64,000 nucleotides of DNA. It comes from Mytilus galloprovincialis. Taxonomy: Eukaryota > Mollusca > Bivalvia > Mytilida > Mytilidae. Shown here piece after piece: positions 37,901-47,100 of the stretch. The stretch covers positions 111,904,517-111,968,516 of the forward strand of contig NC_134839.1 in the NCBI RefSeq assembly GCF_965363235.1, read 5' to 3'. A program made the translations under genes and the position numbers. The notes beneath the pieces were generated by a model that was given only the letters and a program-made list of their open reading frames with translations, was not told where the DNA came from and ran no database searches. The stretch's first letter is position 1. The number at the start of each line of letters is the position of its first letter.

Positions 37901-40291
37901 CTGTTATCTTACAATGCTACATATTTTTACCAAGGAAAAGGGATTGTTGTTTAAAAGATGTCAATAGTTCAATTTTCAGGTAAAGTGTCGCAGATTCCCA
38001 AATAGCATGAGTTCTATAAGGTTCTGTGGTAAAAAGATGCATCCTTATTCCTAACATGATTTGGAAAAAAATAACTTGGGAAGCTTAAGACTGTCATGGA
38101 TCTTTGAAATTGATATTGTACACAGATACATTCAATGGATATCATAAAACAGCACATTTGTCAGTGGGTTCAATAATACCCTATTTTTATTCAAATTCCT
38201 GTTGAATTATTAGATGCTACAATGTATTTAAAATGTAATGTATATAATGAAATTAATAATTTGATAATATCAAAATAGTTATATTTTCATGAATAAATAT
38301 TTGCGAATTTTTCTAATGAATTTTTTTTTGGTGATAAATGTTTTGTATGACGACATCATTTGTTGTTCATAGGGTGCAAACGTGTGAGGTGGTAACATGA
38401 ATGGGGGCGAATGCTAAATTGGAGCGAATTTGATTTAGGGAAATGGACCCAGATTCCTGTCACATAGTGATCATGGTGATAAGTCCAAATACCCCCTCCT
38501 CAACACATACATGTCAGATTAGGACTCAGATCAGGAGGTTTTTAATCGACATAAATTTTGTCGTAAATGTAACCAAATGTAACCGTAAGATGTAGAAATT
38601 GTTGTTTAAGGTGGTACCCAACACTTTCACTAACATTTATTTGTCTCGTTTAATTGTCATAAAATTTTGACAAAGTATTTACTTTGACCCTTTAACAAAA
38701 CTATAAAAATTTCAAAAATTTTGAACCAACCGTTTTGTTAGAAAAATTACACTGGTTATATAGCAGTTTGACAAACACCAATGTTGATCATTGAGAAGCT
38801 TAATATTCCCTTTACAAAACAATGTGATTAAAACGTTTAGCTGACTTTACAGAGTTATCTCCCTGTAGTGTTAGGTACCACCTTAAAGTGTTTTTTTCTT
38901 CAATTTTTCATCAAAAAGTAATTTGTTTATAATACCCTTGTTGCCTTTCTATTTGAATGATATCACATTATCAAAAACAGATATTGAAAAGAATCTGTTT
39001 GTTTTGTTTTGTTTTTGATAAATGATTGTTCACTGCTTGCAAATAAGTCATTTTGACGGGAAGCACTAATGACAGGATGATTGCCCCCCGATAGTGGCAG
39101 GACAGTTGACCGGACGACATATAAATAGTTATAACTTTTTTGTTATTCGGTAGATTTGTTTAATATTTGTAGACCTTAAAGATATTAAAATATATATTAT
39201 GAAAATCAAACAAAATAAGTGAAAAAAATATTTTTGAGTAAATAAAGTTGACCGGACAGTAGATTTCTCATTTTCATGACTTAAATCAGCTGCTTAAATA
39301 TTGTTTATCCTTAATTTTTTTTCTATATTAACATACATGTATAATCAACGTGTACATCGAGGAATGTGAAGACCGTCCGGTTAATTTTTTTGGCAGAAAA
39401 ACATGTTTGTTTATCATGAAGTTTATATTTTCGTATAATATATTTATAAATCTCATAGATTCCTGAATTTCATGGACGAATATTGTAAAACAATAGAGAT
39501 ATTAACACTTGTGTTGATCATTTCAATATATTTAAAGCATATATCGGCAAATGTGAATACCATTTGGTCAATTTTTTTAGAAGAAAAACTTTTTTTTTAC
39601 TATAAACTTATATTTTCGTATAATTTATTTATAAATTTCACAGATTCCTGAATTTCTTGGACAAATATTGTAAAACAAAAGAGATATTAACACTTGTTGC
39701 CGACCAGTTGAATATATGTATAGCGTTTAGCGGCGAGTGTGAATACCGTCTGGTCAACTTTATTTGCTCAAAAATATTTTTTTTCTCACTTATTTTGTTT
39801 GATTTGTTTGTTTCATAGAATATAATTTAATATCTATAAGGTCTACAAATATTAAACAAATCTACTGAATAACAAAACAGTTATGACTATTTATATGTCG
39901 TCCGGTCAACCGTCCTGTCATGACTCGGGCAGTCATCCTGTCATTAGTGCAACCCCATTATGACCTTTTCTTTGTATATAGATTTGTATTCATATGTCTC
40001 CATCTCTTTATCATTGACATTGGTAACTGTCATGACTGTATAGACACCCTGATGAAAACAGTAGCTCCATTTAAAAGTTTATCACTATCATTACATACAA
40101 ACAGATATTTTACCAAATTTAAACACTACACTTTCATTCATTGTTTTACTTTTTTTCACCTTGTTACTGTCGGAAACCATTTCTCTGATTTCTTTAGGAT
40201 TCCTTGTGTTTGATGCCATGTCTTGTCCTAGTAAAATACTAGAAAAATTCTCATATAGAAAGGATGTTTGGTGAGCAAGAGATGACTCCAT
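28979..40291 (-). CDS. CCDC89: CCDC89 orthologue, coiled-coil protein, 7 coding exons
   Basis: Coding exons, minus strand: 40291-40160, 35567-35095, 34406-34276, 30931-30795, 30596-30514, 29684-29591, 29065-28979. Phases close to 378 aa plus TAG (human about 374 aa). Almost the whole chain from residue 45 on is heptad-like coiled coil. The family hallmark is LSEDDKTETAMLRSRIDEQS (about 59-78) followed by QLIMILKQRAD. Further matches to the vertebrate protein are NHQELIKIKDEYK, KEKDELLDLAMQRGKIVQ and the C-terminal YRKHSQTLLQREKDLNERLR. Identification rests on remembered human sequence. The exact function is poorly known; vertebrate CCDC89 was described as a partner of a Hey/Hes-type regulator and is testis-rich. 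The two largest introns (intron 1 and the one between exons 3 and 4) carry most of the repeats. There is no signal peptide or membrane segment. A second in-frame Met in exon 1 (MASNTRN) could also serve as start. Confidence 0.92.
29745..30000. repeat. Possible interspersed repeat with a CRE-like site
   Basis: The stretch CTGATTGGCTGACGTTATTT through GTGACGTCATCAACG to TTCTACGG resembles a common mussel repeat, from memory. No inverted ends were found. It contains TGACGTCA, a full CRE palindrome, inside CCDC89 intron 5. Confidence 0.35.
30083..30335 (-). mobile_element. tRNA-derived SINE (molluscan type)
   Basis: On the minus strand, TGGCCAAGTGG (30326-30316) fits the pol III box A and GAGTTCAAACC (30268-30258) fits box B, about 48 nt apart. 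The body then has GTTGGTAGTTTTTTCAGGGG, CCACCAATAAAAACTTGCC and TTAAACACCAACAGTGA, the conserved central and 3' block of a widespread mollusc SINE. No intact tRNA cloverleaf is expected. It lies in CCDC89 intron 5. Confidence 0.8.
31155..31228 (+). repeat. Interspersed repeat family C, diverged fragment
   Basis: AAATTGAGAAAGGAAATGG, then GTCAAAGCGACAACCACCCG and AGAGCAAACAACAGAAG match the first 80 bp of the copies at 24700, 50831 and 55341. It is cut just before the second TTAA element begins. Confidence 0.65.
31287..33977. mobile_element. TTAA-flanked DNA element, copy 2, left end missing
   Basis: From TTGATATTATGTCCATTCTG onward it runs collinear with copy 1 (25920-28723), about 85-90% identical by eye over the first 1.8 kb and more diverged near 33.0-33.6 kb. 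It ends in GCGAATTATCCCT followed by TTAA (33978-33981). The outer left inverted repeat (AGGGAAACTTCGC) is absent. It lies in the CCDC89 intron between exons 3 and 4. Confidence 0.8.
34085..34175 (+). repeat. Interspersed repeat fragment (family B)
   Basis: AAGCCATGGCATTGTCAGTT, GACTTATGATTGTGAATGTC and TTTGGTATCTTTCACC form a known mussel repeat phrase; a second fragment lies at 59455-59520. Confidence 0.5.
36178..36500 (+). repeat. Interspersed repeat family A, near full length
   Basis: It begins GATGTGGTGTGAGTGCCAAT, contains GAGACAACTCTCCATCC, AAGGGCCCCAAAATTACTAG and CCAACGGTCTAATCTATA, and ends after GGATTAAACGTTTTAATGG. From memory this is a signature repeat of Mytilus genomes. The 84-codon plus-strand frame inside is repeat-derived. 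An inverse partial copy is at 43610-43712. Confidence 0.75.
36790..36972. repeat. 59-bp tandem repeat, three copies, in CCDC89 intron 1
   Basis: AGCCAGACGTATTCTCGATA starts copies at 36790, 36849 and 36914. Each copy contains an inverted pair (AGCCAGACG... / ...TGGCTATTG) and ends TGAAGACTACATGTA. The last spacing is 65 bp because of a short insertion. Confidence 0.85.
38610..38882. mobile_element. TTAA MITE, 273 bp, intact copy
   Basis: The termini GGTGGTACCCAACACT and AGTGTTAGGTACCACC are inverted repeats, flanked by TTAA at 38606-38609 and 38883-38886. The inside is AT-rich and non-coding. A copy with an insertion lies at 41586-42022 and a fragment at 14121-14178. Confidence 0.85.
39063..39950. 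mobile_element. Foldback element with about 190-bp terminal inverted repeats
   Basis: GCACTAATGACAGGATGA on the left and its inverse TCATCCTGTCATTAGTGC on the right start arms that stay complementary for about 190 bp, including GACCGGACGACATATAAATA. The core has two to three units of about 186 bp, marked by GTGAA(G/T)ACC(G/A)T..GGT at about 39367, 39553 and 39738. No coding capacity and no clear target duplication. It lies near the 5' end of CCDC89 intron 1. Confidence 0.8.
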
Positions 40292-41460
40292 AATTAAAGT
40301 TAAGCAACATATTCCACTTTTCTGTTAAAAACAGTACGAAATAAAAACGGCGAAACGGCTACCACAGAAACATGACGCCGGAAATGCCAGAATTTTTTTT
40401 ACGACAAACAGTTACGATATGATGAATGATAATATTGTAAAAAGTTATGTTGTTGCAGCAGGATATACAAATAAATACTATATTTTACATAAACAATTAA
40501 ATCGTGTTATTGTTTTTTTTAAGTTCACCTAAATAAATATTACGACACTGCATGGGAGGTTACTCCATCTGCTTTCGTTTTCGGAAATAGAAAGTTAGAG
40601 ATTTTTTTGGGGTAAAAACTAAAAACTGGGTCCAATAGGGATCAATTGAGTAAAAGTGGAACCAATATTGACAGCCCCAGGTAAAAATCACAAACTCAAA
40701 ATATAAGCAGAACAAAATGAAATATTTACTGAAGAATATATTTCAGTCATATGACATTATATATGATTAAGAAAACTTACACTTTACAGTAATTATTGGC
40801 TAAAAAAGATTAAAATCAATCAAATAACACTTATTAAGCAATACTTTATTGACAGTGACTGCACGTACTTGCATGCTTGGGACGTGTAGACAAATAGGCC
40901 TTCGTAGGCTACGCCTATCCGCATTTGATTTTATGATAAACTGTCATATGATCCAGAATGAACAAACGTGAATGATACACGAAAATTATCAGTTGTTTTC
41001 AAATTTTGTGAATCTGGGAACAGTCAATATGTTCCTGTGTCAATTCAGTGAAGAGAATGGAAATATTGAAATTTGTAATATGAGGCAGGCATTACCTGTG
41101 AATGGGGACAAAGTTTGTTTAAATTATTAATTTATTTTTTTTGTATTTTAAATATTTGTTAAAAAAAAGATACGGAAATACCGTAACGTTTCCGATTTTG
41201 GTTCTGTTGTTAGGGATTTTACTTGTGACGTTATTTAAGTTATGATGTCATGTTCAATGTAAACAAAGAAACGCAATGCATCAGGTAGGCCTACCGTTTA
41301 TTCATACCAAAGACAAAGAATGATTAAAAATGAAATATTGGTATTGTGTTCCTTGAGTTCCTATATTTTACTAGACTAATCAAAGTCTCACGACAACAAG
41401 ACCGGAAGAAGGAAGTAGAGTTATGTGTTCTGCGCAGATCCAGAAATTAAAAAACACGAC
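40292..41460. promoter_or_regulatory. Divergent 5' region between CCDC89 and MIOS, candidate promoters
   Basis: Just upstream of the CCDC89 ATG (40340-40390) is a CpG-containing stretch with GGCGAAACGGC and CGCCGGAAATG (ETS-like core). At 41160-41460, upstream of MIOS, are CCGGAAG (41402-41408, ETS-like), GGAAGTAG, TGCGCAG (41431-41437, NRF1-like half site) and a TGACGTTA CRE-like site. MIOS needs an upstream non-coding exon, because the ATG exon starts at an acceptor (44107). Promoter assignment is inference. Confidence 0.35.
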
Positions 41461-41585
41461 AATAAAAAATTGAACGATTTTGAGTTCATTAGTACAATGA
41501 AAAATTCAGGAAATTTTCCCGATTTTTTTTTTTTTTTTTTTTATTGAATTTTCTACTGTAATAGGGGACTTCGTCCCCATATTAA

Positions 41586-42022
41586 GGTGGTACCTAACAC
41601 TTTCACTAAAATTAATTTGGCTCGTTTAATTTTAATTAAATTTTGACAAAGTATACACCTTATCGCTAATCCCGGCTGACCTGGCCGCTTGAACTTTTGA
41701 CGTCAACAACAATCACTTTTCCATTGTGGCGTCAGATATTTTGTTTTATGACGTCAAAATTTTACGGGAATCTGTGTGATATCCAGTAATGGCGGACAAA
41801 TAGTGATAAGGTGTATTTACTTTGACCCTTTAAAAAAAATATAAAAATTTCAAAAAAATTTTGAACCAACCGTTTAGTCAGAAAAAATACACTGGTTATA
41901 TAGCAGTTTGACAAACACCAATTTTGATCATTAAGAAGCTTAATATTCCCTATACAACACAACGTAATTAAAACGTTAAGCTGACTTTACAGAGTTATCT
42001 CCCTGTAGTGTTAGGTACCACC
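41586..42022. mobile_element. TTAA MITE carrying a nested MITE
   Basis: GGTGGTACCTAACACT and AGTGTTAGGTACCACC ends are flanked by TTAA (41582-41585 and 42023-42026). Compared with 38610-38882 it holds an extra block of about 160 bp (41654-41815). On either side the two copies align, so the empty site is known: ACAAAGTATTTACTTTG. Confidence 0.85.
41654..41815. mobile_element. Nested MITE with TACACCTTATC ends and two CRE sites
   Basis: It starts TACACCTTATCGCTA and ends TAGTGATAAGGTGTA, an inverted pair with one mismatch, inserted at a TA inside the TTAA MITE. It carries two perfect TGACGTCA palindromes (41698-41705 and 41749-41756) and GTCA-rich DNA between. Confidence 0.8.
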
Positions 42023-42026
42023 TTAA

Positions 42027-43377
42027 TAACTGGATTAGTAATCAGTGTGACGAAAAAGTTCAGTATGGGACTTAAACTAAAGTGTGTATCTGTGTGTGTG
42101 TGCTGTGTTGTTGGGTATATAAGTTTCAGGTCGTGCCTTTCACTTGTAAATGGACGAGATATGCCAAGTATACTCTTTGCCCTTGAAATCAACTGTTAGC
42201 ATGATTAAGGGAATCCTGGTCGCATTTATGAATAAATAAATGGATCCTGGTGCAGTCTGAATGAAGTCTTGTAGTGTACATAAACACGAAGATGAATAAA
42301 AGTTCAATTCTGTGCTATTAAAATCACACGACTTTAACAAAGTTACAAGTATAACACAATGTACATCAAACAATACAGGTGTCCTCTCTACTATATAAAC
42401 GTTACTGTCCTCTCCTTACTATAAATTCTCTCTCCCCCATATCTAACACTCTTTTTCTCTTTTATATGACTCTTACAAGCCTGGATACAAATATAGACTA
42501 CTAGGGAAACGGGCTCCTTGTACTCCTTGCTCTGGAAATCCGTGGAAATCCTGGCTCCTAGTGTATTGTGCTCATTACAAAAATTTACTAGGGCACCATA
42601 TGCAAATCATTAGGGCTCACTAGTCCAACAAAGAAATCTCTTAATTAATATAATCTCTGATGATCTCTAACTGTATTAAATTGGTATGTGTGAAAATACA
42701 GGTGTATGTAAACCTGATACAATCAGATAACACACTTAACATATAAAAATGTTACAGTAGTAAGAAAAATTGAAATTAAATGTAAATGCACATTAAAAGA
42801 ATAAAATTATACCACATTTGAATAAATATATTTAAATAAAAAAAGGGGGGAGTGTGAAAGGTATTTTCTAATGAAAAAGGAAAAGTAACAAAAAATCTGA
42901 AATATATCTATAAGTAAAGTTTGGGTGTATACACAATTTAAAGTAGCCTATAAATATGATAAAGGCAAATTTGACTACTCGTCCCCACATGCGGGTATGC
43001 GCAGAAACTGACTTCTTTATTTGAGGCATGTTTTAAGATCTGGTGTCTGGAGCAATTTTCTGATTTGGCCGGCAAATGGGATGTGTGCAAAACATTTAAC
43101 ATGACAATAAGATTAATACAAATAGTATAGCTGTTTGTTCATTGTCTAGTGGTAAAGACCAATGGTTTACCAACCTTTTCACACACTTCTTTGGTATCCA
43201 GACTGCTGTTTTAAAATAGAATGGATACTTTGAGGGTCTCTGTTGGTCAAATTTGTCCCCAACTTTGACCTGGAGATCAATCTACTGATATCTCTTTGGT
43301 TTGTCTGTTCCCACTGACAGTCCCGGTGGTACTCTCCATGTACCTTGGCTTTCTTTGCCATGATAACAGACTTCCCA
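42027..43377. other. Intergenic DNA upstream of MIOS, no gene recognised
   Basis: A 60-codon minus frame at 43179-43361 (starting MAKKAKVHGEYHRDC) is more protein-like than most, but has no recognised family and no supporting splice structure. Otherwise the stretch is AT-rich with no repeat I can name. Confidence 0.4.
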
Positions 43378-43490
43378 GTGTCCTAGCACCCTCTTTGTGT
43401 TGGGTTGGGATTGTCTGAGAACCCCCTCTGTGTTGGGTTTGGATTGTCCTAGCACCCCCTTTGTTTTGAATGGGAATTGTCCTTGTAAGT
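43378..43490 (+). repeat. 33-bp minisatellite, about three copies
   Basis: Units read TGTCCTAGCACCCTCTTTGT then GTTGGGTTGGGAT, with variants (CTGAGAACCCCC). It opens a chance frame from 43397 that continues through repeat DNA. Confidence 0.75.
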
Positions 43491-43609
43491 ACTGTTGTAA
43501 ATGCGCAAGTCCATTAATCCTGATAGAGAGTGTACATGAATTCCATTATTACTCTCACAGCTCTGGGAGTGGTTCTCTGGATAGCAGAGGAACCTATCAG
43601 TACAAATGT

Positions 43610-43712
43610 ATATGCATACATGTTGAGGACTGTACTTTGACCTATAATGGTTTACTTTTACAAATTGTGACTTGGATGGAGAGTTGTCTCATTGGCAACT
43701 TATATCACATTA
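43610..43712 (-). repeat. Interspersed repeat family A, partial, inverse orientation
   Basis: GACCTATAATGGTTTACTTT and GGATGGAGAGTTGTCTCATT are the inverse of phrases at 36195-36260. This repeat supplies part of the spurious 163-codon frame at 43397-43888. Confidence 0.65.
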
Positions 43713-44131
43713 TATCTATATATATATTGTTTTCAGATAACATGCTTTTTAAGTGTCTGATGTATGACCCAAATCAAACCTTTAAACTTTTATGTTTCCT
43801 TTGGATATTAATGTACAGAACATGGCTGAAATCTGTTAGAAATATTTTCATTAGCACTTTGTTACTTTATCTACCCTTCAACCTTTAAAAGATAGTGCTG
43901 TTACTGTACAATAAGCTATAGCAATGATGGCACCCTTAATATCCCTTTAAATAGAGTTAAGCAAATCATAAACAATCAGCAATGTGTTACTTCACAGATT
44001 TTATCAATGCATGTATATAATGTATGAGAGATTTTTAATAAAGCAAAACATACTTTATCATTTGGCCAAATTGAGAAATTAGTCAATAGTGTGCTTTATA
44101 ATTTCAGAGGCAAACAGAAAACTGGCAAATC

Positions 44132-47100
44132 ATGAGTCTTACAAAAGTACTTTGGTCACCAATTAATAGTGATAAGTTTCTGAGCTACTGTGGAACCAAA
44201 ATAAATCTTTATAATGTTATAAAATATGAAGAAAAAGTAGGCTCTCATGGAACACAAGGTTTGTATAATTTACTTTTCTATTTGAAAAATGCTTTCTTGA
44301 TGTGTTGTAACTGTTGTTGGGTAGTGATCTAAATGTTGTATGCTGCATACATCTTCTTTATTATAATTGACAGTAAATACTTTTTGCAGCAACAACGAAT
44401 ACTTATTATTTAAGGTATTACTATAATTAGGTATCATATTTGTTTTAACATTTAAAATATCTGAAGTTGTTTATTTGTAGGAAAAATATTATCAGAAGAT
44501 TCAGTGGCTGTACCTCAAGGAGAACAGTTGGAAATTAACTTATTAAAGGTAAAACTTTACTATCCCCTGTGTAGCTATACCTCAGGGAAGACAGTTAGAA
44601 ATTAACTTATCAAAGGTAAAACTTTACTATCCCTTGTATAGCTATACCTCAGGGAAGACAGTTGGGGATTAACTTATTAAAGGTAAAACTTTACTATCCT
44701 CTGTATAGCTATACCTCAGGGAAGACAGTTGGGGATTAACTTATCAAAGGTAAAACTTTACTATCCTCTGTATAGCTATACCTCAGGGAAGACAGTTGGG
44801 GATTAACTTATCAAAGGTAAAACTTTACTATCCCATGTATAGCTATACCTCAGGGAAGACAGTTAGAAATTAACTTATTAAAGGTACAACTTTACTATCC
44901 CCTGTATAGCTATACCTCTGGGAAGACAGTTGGGGATTAACTTATTAAAGGTACAACTTTACTATCCCCTGTATAGCTATACCTCAGGGAAGACAGTTGG
45001 GGATTAACTTATCAAAGGTAAAACTTTACTATCCCATGTATAGCTATACCTCAGGGAAGACAGTTAGAAATTAACTTATTAAAGGTACAACATTACTATC
45101 CCCTGTATAGCTATACCTCAGGGAAGACAGTTGGGGATTAACTTATTAAAGGTACAACTTTACTATCCCCTGTATAGCTATACCTCAGGGAAGACAGTTG
45201 GGGATTAACTTATTAAAGGTAAAACTTTACTATCCCCTGTATAGCTATACCTCAGGGAAGACAGTTGGGGATTAACTTATCAAAGGTAAAACTTTACTAT
45301 CCCATGTATAGCTATACCTCAGGGAAGACAGTTGGGGATTAACTTATCAAAGGTAAAACTTTACTATCCCCGGTATAGCTATACCTCAGGGAAGACAGTT
45401 GGGGATTAACTTATTAAAGGTACAACATTACTATCCCTTGTATAGCTATACCTCAGGGAAGACAGTTGGGGATTAACTTATTTTAAAAAGGTACAACTTT
45501 ACTATCCCATGTATAGCTATACCTCAGGGAAGACAGTTAGAAATTAACTTATTAAAGGTACAACTTTACTATCCCCTGTATAGCTATACCTCTGGGAAGA
45601 CAATAGGGGATTAACTTATTAAAGGTACAACTTTACTATCCCCTGTGTAGCTATACCTCAGGGAAGACAGTTGGGGATTAACTTATCAAAGGTACAACTT
45701 TACTATCCCCTGTGTAGCTATACCTCAGGGAAGACAGTTGGGGATTAACTTATTAAAGGTACAACTTTACTATCCCCTGTATAGCTATACCTCAGGGAAG
45801 ACAGTTGGGGATTAACTTATAAAAGGTAAAACTTTACTATCCCATGTATAGCTATACCTCAGGGAAGACAGTTGGGGATTAACTTATTAAAGGTACAACT
45901 TTACTATCCCTTGTATAGCTATACCTCAGGGAAGACAGTTGGGGATTAACTTATAAAAGGTAAAACTTTACTATCCCATGTATAGCTATACCTCAGGGAA
46001 GACAGTTGGGGATTAACTTATTAAAGGTACAACTTTACTATCCCTTGTATAGCTATACCTCAGGGAAGACAGTTGGGGATTAACTTATAAAAGGTAAAAC
46101 TTTACTATCCCATGTATAGCTATACCTCAGGGAAGACAGTTGGGGATTAACTTATTAAAGGTACAACTTTACTATCCCTTGTATAGCTATACCTCAGGGA
46201 AGACAGTTGGGGATTAACTTATAAAAGGTAAAACTTTACTATCCCATGTATAGCTATACCTCAGGGAAGACAGTTGGGGATTAACTTATTAAAGGTACAA
46301 CTTAACTATCCCCTGTATAGCTATACTTCTGGGAAGACAGTTGGGGATTAACTTATTAGAGGTACATGTACAACTTAACTATCCCCTGTATAGCTATACC
46401 TCTGGGAAGACAGTTGGGGATTAACTTATTAGAGGTACATGTACAACTTAACTATCCCCTGTATAGCTATACTTCAGGGACAACAGTGGTTCTCTGTCTG
46501 TAGCTTTACCACAGATATAGAACAGAGTGTTTCATATCAGTTTTGAGCTTAATTAAAGATAGAATGTTTTAAAACGATAAGACAATAACTAACCCTATTT
46601 TGTTGTACGAATTCAACAGATCACAATTTACAAAAAGAAAAAAAAAAGATTTTCCTTTATTTTTCCTGAACCTAGATTTTTTTATCTGCTCTGTTTAGTA
46701 GATTTAGGACATATAAACAATAATATTCCAGCCTTGTACTCCTTTCATACAAGTATTATTATTCTACTATTTGTCTACAAATCAATACAAATGTCAAAAT
46801 CCAATCTGGAAAATAAACCCTTATATAAAGGTATATTTTATGTATTTATTTTCATGAATTTTTCATTAGGAATATTTTAGTGAAAAAAAATGAATTCGAA
46901 TACAAATGCAGTAAATGTGCATGATAACCCAGTAAATGTGCAGGATAACCCAGTTTTATCAAAATTCACCAAAATAAAAACATGCAAAAAAAGATAAAAG
47001 AACAGTACTAGATTTGAAGTCAAGTTTATTTTCAGATGTTTAAAAAAACTGATTAAATTGATTAATTCTGCAGATTTTTATGCCTTACCTACGATAGTAG

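Noticed and set aside
43179-43361. 60-codon minus-strand frame starting MAKKAKVHGEYHRDC
   Set aside because: Composition is protein-like, but no family is recognised, no flanking exons were found and it ends soon after; left as undetermined intergenic DNA.
43397-43888. 163-codon plus-strand frame upstream of MIOS
   Set aside because: It starts in a 33-bp minisatellite and runs through an inverse family A repeat; no conserved motif and no link to MIOS splice sites.
44549-46485. CRISPR-like array of regularly spaced repeats
   Set aside because: Units are head-to-tail with no unique spacers and derive from exon 2 of an animal gene.
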